The position numbers and the translations under genes are program-made. Below, piece after piece: positions 7,526-15,109 of a stretch of 64,000 bases of DNA (its first letter is position 1; every line of letters starts with the position of its first letter). Below the pieces are notes generated by a model. The model was not told where the DNA came from. It did not search any database and saw nothing but the letters and a program-made list of their open reading frames with translations. Origin of the DNA: an uncultured Bacteroidales bacterium (GTDB taxonomy: Bacteria; Bacteroidota; Bacteroidia; Bacteroidales; UBA932); assembly GCA_947306365.1 (NCBI GenBank), contig CAMZGD010000007.1:1-64000 (forward strand), in the 5' to 3' direction.

Positions 7526-8526
7526 AGCAAAATCGTATTATTGTAAATCACATCCGGCTGATTCCGTGCATATTCCACCGCCACTTGCCGTGCCGCTTCA
7601 ATCTCCTGCTTGCGAATAGCGGCATTGCGGACGTCTCGTGCCTCGCGTGCCTCAAAATCGCGTTGCTCACGGGCTTTCGCGTCTTCATATTGTTTCATTT
7701 TGAATTCCCACTGACGGCGTTCATCCGCAACCAATTTGTTCGTGATCTGCTTCAAAAAGGGATCTACCTCCTTATAACAGGAAGCGGACGGCTTAATGGA
7801 GGCAATCAACGGATAGACGGCTTCTGCCCCGGATGCATTTGGGTTCTTCGCCCAAGCCGCTTTTGCCCGGGAAAGCAACGACTGTCCCTCAGAATCAATC
7901 TTCAACTGATTAATCTCCAACATTCTTTCTTGGCAATGCTCATAACAAGCGCCACAAGCATCCGGAACCATTGCTAACCCATAGAGAGCCTCATCGAAAC
8001 GGCCCTCAGAAGCCAAAACGTCCGCATCTCGAAGAATCTTGGCTTCATTGTCCCAATAATAGTTGACAATCTTCGTCTTGGAACGATCTATGAACTGCGT
8101 CATCCCCGGATCACTTACTTTGACCGTCTTGATAGCTTGCTGAATAGCATGATCCTCATTCAATCCGATACCGGTCAATGAAAGCACATAGGTTCCATAC
8201 TTGATATTGTCCAATACGTCTCCAATAATGAATGTCAGTTCAATCTGTTCAGATATTCGAGATGGTGAACCGGCAATAATGTCCTTGTTCAATACATTAG
8301 CCTTTGCCGTAAGAACGAACCGATTGGAGGGCATATCCTTTGCGATACCGTTCAGCGTGAGTATCTGGGTCATCTTCGTCTGTAACAGACGGCACGATGC
8401 CGCGTTCAGGTATTCTCTCTCCGGCTGCTGGACTCTAATCGAAAGTGCAACGACATCCGAATTTTGGGCAAAAACCGAAATGGAGAGCACTAAGCTCAGC
8501 AATAATAGCACAAATCTCTTCATCAT
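7519..8526 (-). CDS. secreted protein with Cys motif and charged helical tail (envelope operon)
   Basis: 335 residues. The signal peptide ends VFAQ. The N-terminal half (VVALSIRVQQPE, ASCRLLQTKMTQILTLNGIA, IELTFIIGDVLDN) alternates strands and helices. A CGACYEHCQERM motif lies near residue 190, and a long charged helix (about residues 262-315) precedes a conserved-looking end YNNTILLW. I recall similar uncharacterised proteins in Bacteroides with the same C-x2-C-x3-C centre and aromatic end, but this is memory, not a search. ATG 8526 overlaps the upstream stop by 4 bases. Confidence 0.78.
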   Translation of the reverse strand: MMKRFVLLLLSLVLSISVFAQNSDVVALSIRVQQPEREYLNAASCRLLQTKMTQILTLNGIAKDMPSNRFVLTAKANVLNKDIIAGSPSRISEQIELTFIIGDVLDNIKYGTYVLSLTGIGLNEDHAIQQAIKTVKVSDPGMTQFIDRSKTKIVNYYWDNEAKILRDADVLASEGRFDEALYGLAMVPDACGACYEHCQERMLEINQLKIDSEGQSLLSRAKAAWAKNPNASGAEAVYPLIASIKPSASCYKEVDPFLKQITNKLVADERRQWEFKMKQYEDAKAREQRDFEAREARDVRNAAIRKQEIEAARQVAVEYARNQPDVIYNNTILLW

Positions 8527-9476
8527 TTCTCCCCCAAAATCAAATTGGCCTCACCCAGACCCCGCAACATAATCTTGGCTGGTATTCCATAAGGAGGTTT
8601 TGCCAGCCATTTCCGTAAGTCTGCCACAAAAGAGCGAGCATCTACAGCTTTCCCTTTCTCATCAAACAGAGGGATGCACACTTGTTCGAATTGAGCGAAG
8701 TTTTCCGTTGCATCCGAGAGATTGAAGACACCGCCGACCGTATTCTCATGCAACCAGTTCTGAATGCAATCTAGCAATTCCTCTCCGTCGAATTCCGTTT
8801 CCAGATCATTCTCCCAATTATCCCATATTCTTACTGTCAAGACTATTTCGCGTCCGTTCAGTAGCATATCTTGATAATACTGGACCATTTGGAAATCAAA
8901 TTCCGGAATATGCTCCATTACGGCCTGTTCCAACATCACGGGTACAATCTCGTTGGATACGTTTCCTGTTCCAGAAGATGTAGCGATCCGTTTACTAGTA
9001 TAGGCATCGAAAGCTTCCAACACGAACGAGACCGAACGTCCAGCCGGTTCCTTGTTGACTTTCCACCAGATTTGAATCAGGACATCCATCTTAGCCCTAC
9101 GCTTGATCATGTCCAACGGACTCTCTGAAATGGAAGCTCCAGAGGACTTGCTCATGGTCAAATTGTCCTCTGCCATCCTAGAGAAGACCGTTTTCGTTTC
9201 CATCTCCGCATCTTTCACGGAATAGCCTCGAGCCGTAAGAATACCACCGATCTTACTGATAACCAGCGGCAATTCTGAATCTTCAACAAAAGCCTGCTGA
9301 TAGTTCGGAGTCTTTACCCGCATCCCCTGATTCTCATAAGTCGTCATAAAATACCGCGACTCACACCAGTTGTCACTGGGGAGAATCATCAGGGTCGGTT
9401 TCTTATCTTGAGCGAAAGCCACCAAACTATAAAAGCAACAGATTAATAATACTAGAACCTTGTTATTGCTTTCCAT
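8523..9476 (-). CDS. secreted DUF6175-like protein (envelope operon)
   Basis: 317 residues with a signal peptide ending AFAQ. The mature N-terminus KPTLMILPSDNWCESRYFMT and the following EDSELPLVISKIGGILTARGYSVKDAE match my memory of the Bacteroidota DUF6175 family, of unknown function. The fold looks like the TolB/CsgG/LpoB type of alternating beta-alpha N-domain (ILPSDNW, VLIQIWWKVN, SFVLEAFDAYTSKRIA). A periplasmic, outer-membrane-associated role is inferred. The start overlaps the upstream membrane-protein gene by 14 bases. Confidence 0.75.
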   Translation of the reverse strand: MESNNKVLVLLICCFYSLVAFAQDKKPTLMILPSDNWCESRYFMTTYENQGMRVKTPNYQQAFVEDSELPLVISKIGGILTARGYSVKDAEMETKTVFSRMAEDNLTMSKSSGASISESPLDMIKRRAKMDVLIQIWWKVNKEPAGRSVSFVLEAFDAYTSKRIATSSGTGNVSNEIVPVMLEQAVMEHIPEFDFQMVQYYQDMLLNGREIVLTVRIWDNWENDLETEFDGEELLDCIQNWLHENTVGGVFNLSDATENFAQFEQVCIPLFDEKGKAVDARSFVADLRKWLAKPPYGIPAKIMLRGLGEANLILGEK

Positions 9477-10221
9477 ATACTGACGAAAGATGTTTTAGTC
9501 CTTTATAGTGTTCATTTATTTCATTCTGAAGTTGGGTTAATAATATCCAACCTTCTTTATATAGATTATCTCTTAGTTCGATTCGAGCATTATCATTATA
9601 AATATTATAATACGTATCCCTTAAAGCAATCATTGCCTCATCCAAAGACCTTTGCTCACGTTGTGCCTTTAGTTCGTTCTCAAGGATCTCGCTCTTATTC
9701 GTATAAAAAATATTAATTGATTTAAGTGCATTGAGATATGAGAGATAAAGAGGATTATTATCATGGCTGATTCTAAAAAAAACGACTTCCCTAAGTTTAT
9801 TAAAATACTCTAAATACTTCTCTTCTGCGCCAATTCGATCTTTCTCATAATAGCTAATAATAGCTGATAATTGATAGATCGTGTGCAACTCCTCATTTGC
9901 CTTAATTATTTCTTCTGTCTTCAAATACTCGTTTTCAAGACGATTAATCTTATTTTGAATATAGTTTCTTCTTCGTTCATTAATACTACTGAATAATGCA
10001 ACAGCCGCAGCAGTAAAAGTTCCTATTGCAGCCAAATAAGATCCCCAGAAATGAAGCCATCCCAAAGGGGCATTGCTGCCCCCAATGACATTCTTTAATG
10101 GCGATTCTTTCTGGAGGACAGAATTCAATAGCAGCGGAATTCCGATGATAACAAAAAGTACCAGAAAGAGAGAGAAACAAATCCGGCAAAATCTGCAAAA
10201 ACACTCTTTAGATTTTCTCAT
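9463..10221 (-). CDS. two-helix membrane protein with a long cytoplasmic coiled coil (envelope operon)
   Basis: 252 residues. Transmembrane helix 1 is at about residues 14-34 (ISLFLVLFVIIGIPLLL-like) and helix 2 at about 56-78 (LHFWGSYLAAIGTFTAAAV). The remaining 170 residues are strongly helical and charged (RRRNYIQNKINRLENEYLKTEE). WGSYLAAIGTFTAAAVALF followed by a coiled coil is an architecture seen in many uncharacterised accessory-region membrane proteins. It is the only inner-membrane member of the operon and has the lowest GC of the set. It could be the energy- or signal-coupling part, or a later insertion. Function not recognised. Confidence 0.75.
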   Translation of the reverse strand: MRKSKECFCRFCRICFSLFLVLFVIIGIPLLLNSVLQKESPLKNVIGGSNAPLGWLHFWGSYLAAIGTFTAAAVALFSSINERRRNYIQNKINRLENEYLKTEEIIKANEELHTIYQLSAIISYYEKDRIGAEEKYLEYFNKLREVVFFRISHDNNPLYLSYLNALKSINIFYTNKSEILENELKAQREQRSLDEAMIALRDTYYNIYNDNARIELRDNLYKEGWILLTQLQNEINEHYKGLKHLSSVYGKQ

Positions 10222-10260
10222 ATCAAAACTAAATTATGTTTTGCTTCCTTTTCAACCTAT

Positions 10261-11808
10261 CTAATAATCCCACCTTACTTCGAAGTTTTTTAGATCTTGA
10301 ACTTCATCATTAAAGAAGAATAGGTCAAAGGATAAATAAAAAGACCAACGATCATCAGAGGAGGGTTGAAAGAGTTTCATCCTCTGACCATATGGAGTAC
10401 TAGATAATTTATCCTTAGGTATGTAGTTATTAATATAATCTTCTACGAAATAAGAGCATAAAACCAAGCCATTGTCTTCGGACCACCAGAAATCTAGTGG
10501 AATATCCGAATTAATAGAGAGTTCATTCATTGTTAGAAAAGCGTGTTTCGTACTAGTTTTGACATAACAACAGTACTTATCTGCCCAATTATCTCTTTGG
10601 GTATATAGCTTTCCAAAAGGACGCTGCGAAGAATAACCATGAAGTAGAATATCTTTCGCAGTACGATTAATTTTAATAGTAACCGTATGCTCCCCACTAT
10701 TGATATCAATTATCAAATGATCAACCCAGTCATTTAGAATATTGACACACCCAGCCAGACTCTCTTCGCATTCCATATTTGAATAGACCCCATACATGTT
10801 ACGCATTATATAGGATTTATTAAGGAATCTACAATTGAAAGTATTAATATTATTTGCATTCAAAGCCTTCCGTTCATCTGGACTTACAGATATAACATCC
10901 ATCGTTGATTCTACTTCTTTCAACCATTGATACAAATTGTCTGTTGGAGTAATTTGAATACAAAACGGAATACAATAGCCCTCGTGATCCAATTTTTCGC
11001 TGTCATAATAAAGATGTGACTTAGCTGGTGTCCCTACCTCAACTGAGCAGTCATATAATATAGGTTGAATGGCCTTCAGTTTCTCATATAGATTTCGCAT
11101 GGCTGCCGCTTCATTTTTCTTATTCAATTCCTGCATACGCATATTCATCATAAACGTCTGACCAGCAAACTCTGCAGAGCCACCGTGCGCTTGAGCATAC
11201 TGCACTAGTTTCCCAATAGAGACAACCGTAGAAAGCGAAACAGAAGTGTTTCCATTAGGTAGTTGCGTCGTTGAAATCTCGCGGTACGATTTGATGTTTC
11301 CGGAAGCCACGGTTGCGATTTCATCTCTTACCAATTCATCGTTCACAATCGATGTATTTGCAGAAACAAATGTCCCATAAGCCTGTTCAATGGCACTCCG
11401 CAAAGCATTATTTGTCGCCTCTGTCTTGTTGGGCCCTTCCCCATTGACAACGAGAGCGATATCGTCTTGCTCTCTTTTGGCATTTACATCGCCTTGAGAA
11501 TCGGCAACTGACTTATTCTTGTTTTTGTCTTTCGTTTTTTGTGATTCGGTCGATTTGCGTGTCTGATCCGCTCGGGATGCTTTCTCCTTTTCTGCATTAT
11601 CTCTCTCAGCCCGTCTCTTCGCATCCTGATACATTTGTTTAAGATTGCTTTGGCTATTGTTTCTTTGGTTTCTATTCTGATTTCCAGAAGACTTCTTAAC
11701 CTCCTCCATAAACTTACCTAACCCATTGCGGTTCTGCGATGCAAGATCGAACGGTATTGTGCTTAATATGACACAAGCTAACAACATTATTAACCTCATT
11801 CTTCTCAT
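10261..11808 (-). CDS. secreted protein with a low-complexity linker and LPP20/FlgT-N-like domain (first gene of the envelope operon)
   Basis: 515 residues. A signal peptide (about residues 1-25, ending near DLASQ) is followed by a highly charged Asn/Gln/Lys/Arg-rich linker (about 30-115). Then comes a compact domain (about 118-215) reading ALVVNGEGPNKTEATNNALRS and continuing to LPNGNTSVSLSTVVSIGKL. That domain has the beta-helix-beta pattern of LPP20/FlgT-N proteins, which occur in outer-membrane motility and secretion structures. The C-terminal 300 residues are unique, with a final YLSFDLFFFNDEVQDLKNFEVRWDY-like strand region. It is the promoter-proximal gene; 39 bases separate it from the next. 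No exact TAnnTTTG upstream. Confidence 0.75.
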   Translation of the reverse strand: MRRMRLIMLLACVILSTIPFDLASQNRNGLGKFMEEVKKSSGNQNRNQRNNSQSNLKQMYQDAKRRAERDNAEKEKASRADQTRKSTESQKTKDKNKNKSVADSQGDVNAKREQDDIALVVNGEGPNKTEATNNALRSAIEQAYGTFVSANTSIVNDELVRDEIATVASGNIKSYREISTTQLPNGNTSVSLSTVVSIGKLVQYAQAHGGSAEFAGQTFMMNMRMQELNKKNEAAAMRNLYEKLKAIQPILYDCSVEVGTPAKSHLYYDSEKLDHEGYCIPFCIQITPTDNLYQWLKEVESTMDVISVSPDERKALNANNINTFNCRFLNKSYIMRNMYGVYSNMECEESLAGCVNILNDWVDHLIIDINSGEHTVTIKINRTAKDILLHGYSSQRPFGKLYTQRDNWADKYCCYVKTSTKHAFLTMNELSINSDIPLDFWWSEDNGLVLCSYFVEDYINNYIPKDKLSSTPYGQRMKLFQPSSDDRWSFYLSFDLFFFNDEVQDLKNFEVRWDY

Positions 11809-11853
11809 ACTTTTATAGACTTAATAATATCCACTTTATGATAATTGAAACTA

Positions 11854-11894
11854 AGGGGAATAGAGACTAATGTTTGTTAGTTCCTATTCCCCCT
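11854..11894 (-). terminator. hairpin after the two tiny genes
   Basis: A strong imperfect hairpin: 11854-11870 (AAGGGGAATAGAGACTAA-like) pairs with 11877-11894, with a 6-base loop, followed on the minus strand by a T-rich tract. It lies between the end of the 11904 gene and the start of the six-gene operon, so it probably ends the small upstream transcript. Confidence 0.6.
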
Positions 11895-11903
11895 CCATGA
11901 GAG

Positions 11904-12098
11904 CTAATGTGCATGAATTGTTTTTTCCTTTTTCTTTTTCAATTCTGCAATTATCAGATCCAACTCTTTTTTGCACTCATCACAATCAAAGGAATCCCTT
12001 ATTGCTTCCAAAACATTAATAATAAGATTGAAAGTCAATGGCTCTTTTTGTGAGATAAAGCCTTCAATTGTTTGTACAATAGCCTTAATGTTCTGCAT
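11904..12098 (-). CDS. 64-residue protein of unknown function
   Basis: A short, mostly helical, soluble protein (QNIKAIVQTIEGFIS, NLIINVLEAIRDS) with a CDECKKELD motif near the middle and a Lys-rich, His-ending tail. ATG 12098 follows the stop of the 58-residue gene by about 70 bases, and a hairpin terminator lies 10 bases beyond its stop, giving a promoter-gene-gene-terminator unit. No family recognised; it could be a small regulator or a spurious frame. Confidence 0.45.
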   Translation of the reverse strand: MQNIKAIVQTIEGFISQKEPLTFNLIINVLEAIRDSFDCDECKKELDLIIAELKKKKEKTIHAH

Positions 12099-12167
12099 TG
12101 CTCTAATAGATTAGCCACGGCCCCCAGCGGCTGATTAATGGTACAAAAGAAAAGTGTGGAGCCCTGC

Positions 12168-12344
12168 TTATTTGATTGGAGGTTCCGGTAAGACCCTGAA
12201 ACGAATAAGCAATACCCCACACCCGTATGGATGGCGGCGCAAGAAAGCGCCGGAGCATTCATACCCGGTGAGAAGTGGTTTGCCGTCCTCGTTCCATTGA
12301 AAATTTACCGGATTTCCAATCAAGGAGAAAGCATACACTTTCAT
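12168..12344 (-). CDS. 58-residue protein of unknown function
   Basis: ATG 12344 to TAA 12168. It has protein-like composition (MKVYAFSLIGNPVNFQWNE, DGKPLLTGYECSGAFLRRH, PYGCGVLLIRF) and an exact TAnnTTTG element 34 bases upstream. The central codons SGAFLRR lie in a strong DNA hairpin (12222-12268 region, GGCGC/GCGCC loop), so the alternative explanation is a structured RNA rather than a protein. It contains the left arm of a 15-bp inverted repeat. Confidence 0.4.
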   Translation of the reverse strand: MKVYAFSLIGNPVNFQWNEDGKPLLTGYECSGAFLRRHPYGCGVLLIRFRVLPEPPIK

Positions 12345-12443
12345 CTATATGTCAATCGATTCCGGGGAATCGACCTTACAAATATAAACAATTCTTTTCT
12401 ATAATACAAAAAAGAATCTGCACCCTGTGGTGCGGGGTATTGC
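12209..12443. repeat. 15-bp inverted repeats flanking a 205-bp segment
   Basis: 12209-12223 (GCAATACCCCACACC) and 12429-12443 are inverted copies with one mismatch. The enclosed segment contains the start of the 58-residue gene and its -7 element. Sequence outside the arms (GACCCTGAAACG and the inverse of CGTTGTCAAGTC) is also weakly similar. The geometry is that of a phase-variable invertible promoter, but no recombinase gene is seen in the window. Confidence 0.4.
12379..12386 (-). promoter_or_regulatory. -7 promoter element TATATTTG upstream of the tiny genes
   Basis: An exact match to TAnnTTTG on the minus strand, 34 bases before ATG 12344, inside the inverted-repeat-bounded segment. Confidence 0.5.
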
Positions 12444-12641
12444 CGTTGTCAAGTCTCTATTAGTCTTTACAAATGTATAGAATACCGTCGTAACCTCGGC
12501 CATCCATATTGTCCATTTCACCAACTTCGCATCGGCCGATACAAATCCATATAACAAATTGCTTTTTTGTCGGACCGATAAGGAATCGGGGATGTATATT
12601 TGTTGCACGAGACAAAATTAGCTTATATGTTAAACTTTTAT
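12387..12641. other. AT-rich intergenic region without a convincing gene
   Basis: It holds a minus-strand terminator-like hairpin (GCACC 12420-12424, GGTGC 12429-12433, then a T run to 12407), a minus-strand TACATTTG at 12470-12477, a perfect palindrome ATCGGCCGAT at about 12531-12540, and a plus-strand TATATTTG at 12595-12602 that could be an upstream promoter for the toxin-antitoxin pair. Minus-strand frames over 12460-12605 are open but neither is convincing. Confidence 0.4.
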
Positions 12642-12649
12642 TATCTTTG
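12642..12649 (+). promoter_or_regulatory. -7 promoter element TATCTTTG for the toxin-antitoxin operon
   Basis: An exact TAnnTTTG match ending 6 bases before ATG 12656, so a leaderless or nearly leaderless toxin mRNA is possible. Confidence 0.6.
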
Positions 12650-12655
12650 TAACGA

Positions 12656-13135
12656 ATGAAAAAGAAGGCATCCTTGGAGAGAATTGCGGAATCGAGTAAG
12701 ACAACACTGTATTCCATCAGCTTTGAGATGGATGGCACTACGGAATTCGAGAAATTTGTAGCAGAGTTCGAAATGAATGCCAGCTACAACAAGGACTACC
12801 AACGCATCATCGCAGCATTACAGGCCATCTTGAAGATTGGAGCGTTAGAACGCTTTTTCAGACCGGAGGGTAAAATGAATGATAATGTCACTGCGCTTCC
12901 GATTGATGGAGGAAAACTACGGTTGTATTGTTTGCGGATTTCCGAACAGATTGTCATTTTGGGAAACGGCGGCATTAAAAACTCCCGATCCTACAATCAA
13001 GATCCCAAGTTGTTTGGATACGTACTCGACCTGCAGCGTTTTGAGACAATTCTTAAAGAAAACCTTGAAAAAGGCTATGTCAGCATCGAGGAGAAGGAAT
13101 TAGTTGGCGTAGATGAATTATCTTTTGAAATATAA
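12656..13135 (+). CDS. RelE/HigB-like toxin of a type II toxin-antitoxin pair
   Basis: 159 residues. The core FEKFVAEF, YQRIIAALQAILKIGALERFFRPEG and LRLYCLRISEQIVILGNGGIK follow the RelE/ParE strand order of HigB-type mRNA interferases, with a basic patch around the C-terminal strands. The N-terminus (KKKASLERIAESSKTTLYS) is longer than in minimal HigB. The gene precedes an XRE-type antitoxin by 9 bases, the toxin-first order typical of higBA. Likely target: ribosome-bound mRNA (inference). It lies at the right edge of the AT-richer region. Confidence 0.7.
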   Translation: MKKKASLERIAESSKTTLYSISFEMDGTTEFEKFVAEFEMNASYNKDYQRIIAALQAILKIGALERFFRPEGKMNDNVTALPIDGGKLRLYCLRISEQIVILGNGGIKNSRSYNQDPKLFGYVLDLQRFETILKENLEKGYVSIEEKELVGVDELSFEI

Positions 13136-13144
13136 CCTATCGCT

Positions 13145-13414
13145 ATGGACAACAAACAAGAATGGTTCAATGAGAAGGTAGCGGTTGTGCCTCAGGAAGT
13201 ATTGTCCGAGGTACAACTTTCTGCCGACATCATTGCCCGAATCGATGCCCTACTGAAAGAAAAGAACATGACACAACGCGATCTTGCCCGCAAACTGGGC
13301 AAGAGTGAAGCCGTGGTTTCACGATGGACAACCGGTTTCCCAAACCTGACGTTGAAATCCATTGCTGCGCTATCCGTCGCTTTGGGCGAACCACTTGTAA
13401 CGGTCGTTCAATAA
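13145..13414 (+). CDS. XRE-family antitoxin (HigA-like)
   Basis: 89 residues. A helix-turn-helix at about 45-80 (MTQRDLARKLGKSEAVVSRW, then FPNLTLKSIAALSVALG) belongs to the Cro/C1 class. The N-terminal 40 residues are the presumed toxin-neutralising segment. It follows the toxin gene by 9 bases and probably represses the shared promoter at 12642. Length and order fit HigA. Confidence 0.75.
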   Translation: MDNKQEWFNEKVAVVPQEVLSEVQLSADIIARIDALLKEKNMTQRDLARKLGKSEAVVSRWTTGFPNLTLKSIAALSVALGEPLVTVVQ

Positions 13415-13428
13415 TCTCTCTTTTTTCC

Positions 13429-13983
13429 ATGATCTTCTCTTCCCCCATCCGCCAAGCGTTCGAGCAGGTTTTCGGGCAGGCGCTGCGCTATCCGGGCGAC
13501 TTTACTGCGCTGTCGGAGGATGTTTTCGACAAGACGCGGGAACGTGTGTCGGTCAATACCATGAAACGGCTCTTCGGGATTATCGGGCCCGAAGTGGAGC
13601 CGCGCCAGTCCACGCTCGACATCCTGGCCCGGTATCTGGGCGAGGACGATTGGGCGGCCTTCCAGGCGCGGCTTTCCGGCAAGGGGAACTCTGATTTCGA
13701 GAAGGATCCGCGTAGTGTGGATGCGGCAACCCTGGCCGTGGGCGCCCAGGTATCGTTCCGCTATCATCCCGACCGAAAGGTCACGATGGAACATCTCGGC
13801 GCGGGACGGTTCCGCATCATGGCCAGCGAAAACAGCAAACTGAAAGCGGACGATATCGTCACGGTGCGCAGTTTCTGTCCCGGATATCCCCTCTCCGCCA
13901 ACTCCGTGGTCCGCGACGGCGTGGACCTCGGCCCTTTCGTGGCCGGCAAAGTCGCGGGTCTGGCGGACTTGCACATCGACTGA
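13429..13983 (+). CDS. Bacteroidales HTH-like domain protein coupled to a kinase
   Basis: 184 residues without a signal peptide. The N-terminal 75 residues (FEQVFGQALRYPGDFTALSED, VSVNTMKRLFGIIG, STLDILARYLGEDDWAAF) match a small helical domain found at the N-terminus of many uncharacterised Bacteroidales proteins; its SVNTMKRLFG helix looks like a recognition helix. The C-terminal part (about 95-184) is a beta-rich domain (VGAQVSFRYHPDRKVTMEHLG). ATG 13429 begins the helical domain. The kinase gene starts 1 base after its stop, so the pair probably acts together, perhaps as kinase and substrate or regulator. GC returns to the housekeeping level here. Confidence 0.75.
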   Translation: MIFSSPIRQAFEQVFGQALRYPGDFTALSEDVFDKTRERVSVNTMKRLFGIIGPEVEPRQSTLDILARYLGEDDWAAFQARLSGKGNSDFEKDPRSVDAATLAVGAQVSFRYHPDRKVTMEHLGAGRFRIMASENSKLKADDIVTVRSFCPGYPLSANSVVRDGVDLGPFVAGKVAGLADLHID

Positions 13984-13984
13984 C

Positions 13985-15109
13985 ATGGAGACTTCCGAAT
14001 TCATCCGTCCGCCACAAAAGGCCGATGCACTGGCCCTTACACCCGTTTCCAGCGGCGCGACGTGCGAGACTTTCAAGTACCAGCAGTGGAACAAATGGTT
14101 CCTGCTCAAGCGTCTGCGGCCGGAACTCTGCAGCGACCCCGCGGCCATCGCCGCCTTTGAAAAGGAGTTCGACCTCGGCATCCATCTGGATCATCCGGGC
14201 ATCGTGCGGTATTTCGAAAAGGGAATCGACGCCGAGGGTATCTATCTGGTGGAAGAGTATATCGACGGAGAAACACTGGACACTTTTTCAGCGCAACATA
14301 GTCCGCTGCCGGTCAGCGAAGTGCGCCGGATCTTCAGCGAACTTGCCGACGCCGTCGCGTATCTTCACGCACAAGGCATCGTCCACGCCGACCTCAAAGC
14401 GGACAACGTGCTGATCACGCAGCAGGGGCATCACCCGAAACTCATCGACCTGGGTTTCTCCGGGCAATACAGTTACGCCTCCCTGTCGGAAAAAGACAAG
14501 GACACGCGTTCCGATGTGCTGGCGCTCGGAAAGATGCTGGATATTCTGGCACCCGGCCGATTCCGGAGAATCGTCCGGAAGGCCACGGCGGAGCAGCCCA
14601 GCAGGCGGTATCCGACGCCGGAAGCCATGGCCGCTGCGGTGAATCGAAAGCCAGGACGATGGATAGCTGCCGCTGCAGCCGTTCTTTTGCTGCTGGCCGG
14701 AGTCTCACTTCCCTTTCTCAGGCATCCAACTATGACGGTTGTCCATACTGCATCAGCATCTGACGGCCCGGCCGACTCAATCCAAACGGCCGTCACAGAA
14801 GCTTTCCGCGCAACCTTCCGACAGGAAGTCGACCGAATCTTCGGTCCGTTCAACGCCTCGTTTGACGCCGTAAACGAAGAGAACTTCGGAAGGCTGCTAC
14901 ACCAATACCAAGACCATTTCGACGAACTGACGGACACCATGGAACGCCTGATCCGGGAATGGTCGGAGCAATATCCGGAACTATCCACCGATTTCGAAAC
15001 GATCGCCGCGCACGAAACCAATGGCGCCGTGAATCATTTCAACCGAGAGACGCAGCGCTGGCAAAACGAAGTCCGGGCATCCTATTTCAGCACGACTGAA
15101 GAGCCATAG
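13985..15109 (+). CDS. compact membrane Ser/Thr protein kinase (Hanks type)
   Basis: 374 residues. The cytoplasmic kinase domain (about 15-215) has Lys42 in WFLLKRL, an acidic helix C (AAFEKEFDLG), catalytic-loop HADLKADN (134-141; Ala replaces the Arg of HRD) and metal-binding DLG (155-157). The activation segment is very short, with no clear APE motif, before RSDVLALG (175-182). One transmembrane helix lies at 226-244, followed by a 130-residue exported domain rich in charged helices. Asp136, Lys138, Asn141 and Asp155 are present, so activity is plausible. The outer domain may sense an envelope signal. Confidence 0.82.
   Translation: METSEFIRPPQKADALALTPVSSGATCETFKYQQWNKWFLLKRLRPELCSDPAAIAAFEKEFDLGIHLDHPGIVRYFEKGIDAEGIYLVEEYIDGETLDTFSAQHSPLPVSEVRRIFSELADAVAYLHAQGIVHADLKADNVLITQQGHHPKLIDLGFSGQYSYASLSEKDKDTRSDVLALGKMLDILAPGRFRRIVRKATAEQPSRRYPTPEAMAAAVNRKPGRWIAAAAAVLLLLAGVSLPFLRHPTMTVVHTASASDGPADSIQTAVTEAFRATFRQEVDRIFGPFNASFDAVNEENFGRLLHQYQDHFDELTDTMERLIREWSEQYPELSTDFETIAAHETNGAVNHFNRETQRWQNEVRASYFSTTEEP

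Noticed and set aside
12035-12262. 75-codon open frame on the minus strand
   Set aside because: Overlaps the better-supported 58- and 64-codon genes in another frame; composition is not protein-like and no promoter fits.
12100-12300. Possible 6S, SRP or tmRNA-like RNA
   Set aside because: Strong stems are present (GTGTGG/CCACAC, TGCTTATT/AATAAGCA), but none of the conserved primary motifs of these RNAs could be found; kept only as an alternative to the 58-codon gene.
12460-12738. Minus-strand frames opposite the toxin promoter
   Set aside because: Antisense to the toxin start and its promoters; no start signal and no family resemblance.
6105-13428. The accessory block as a prophage or integrative element
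   Set aside because: No integrase, transposase, tRNA or flanking direct repeats were found, so only a compositional boundary can be claimed.
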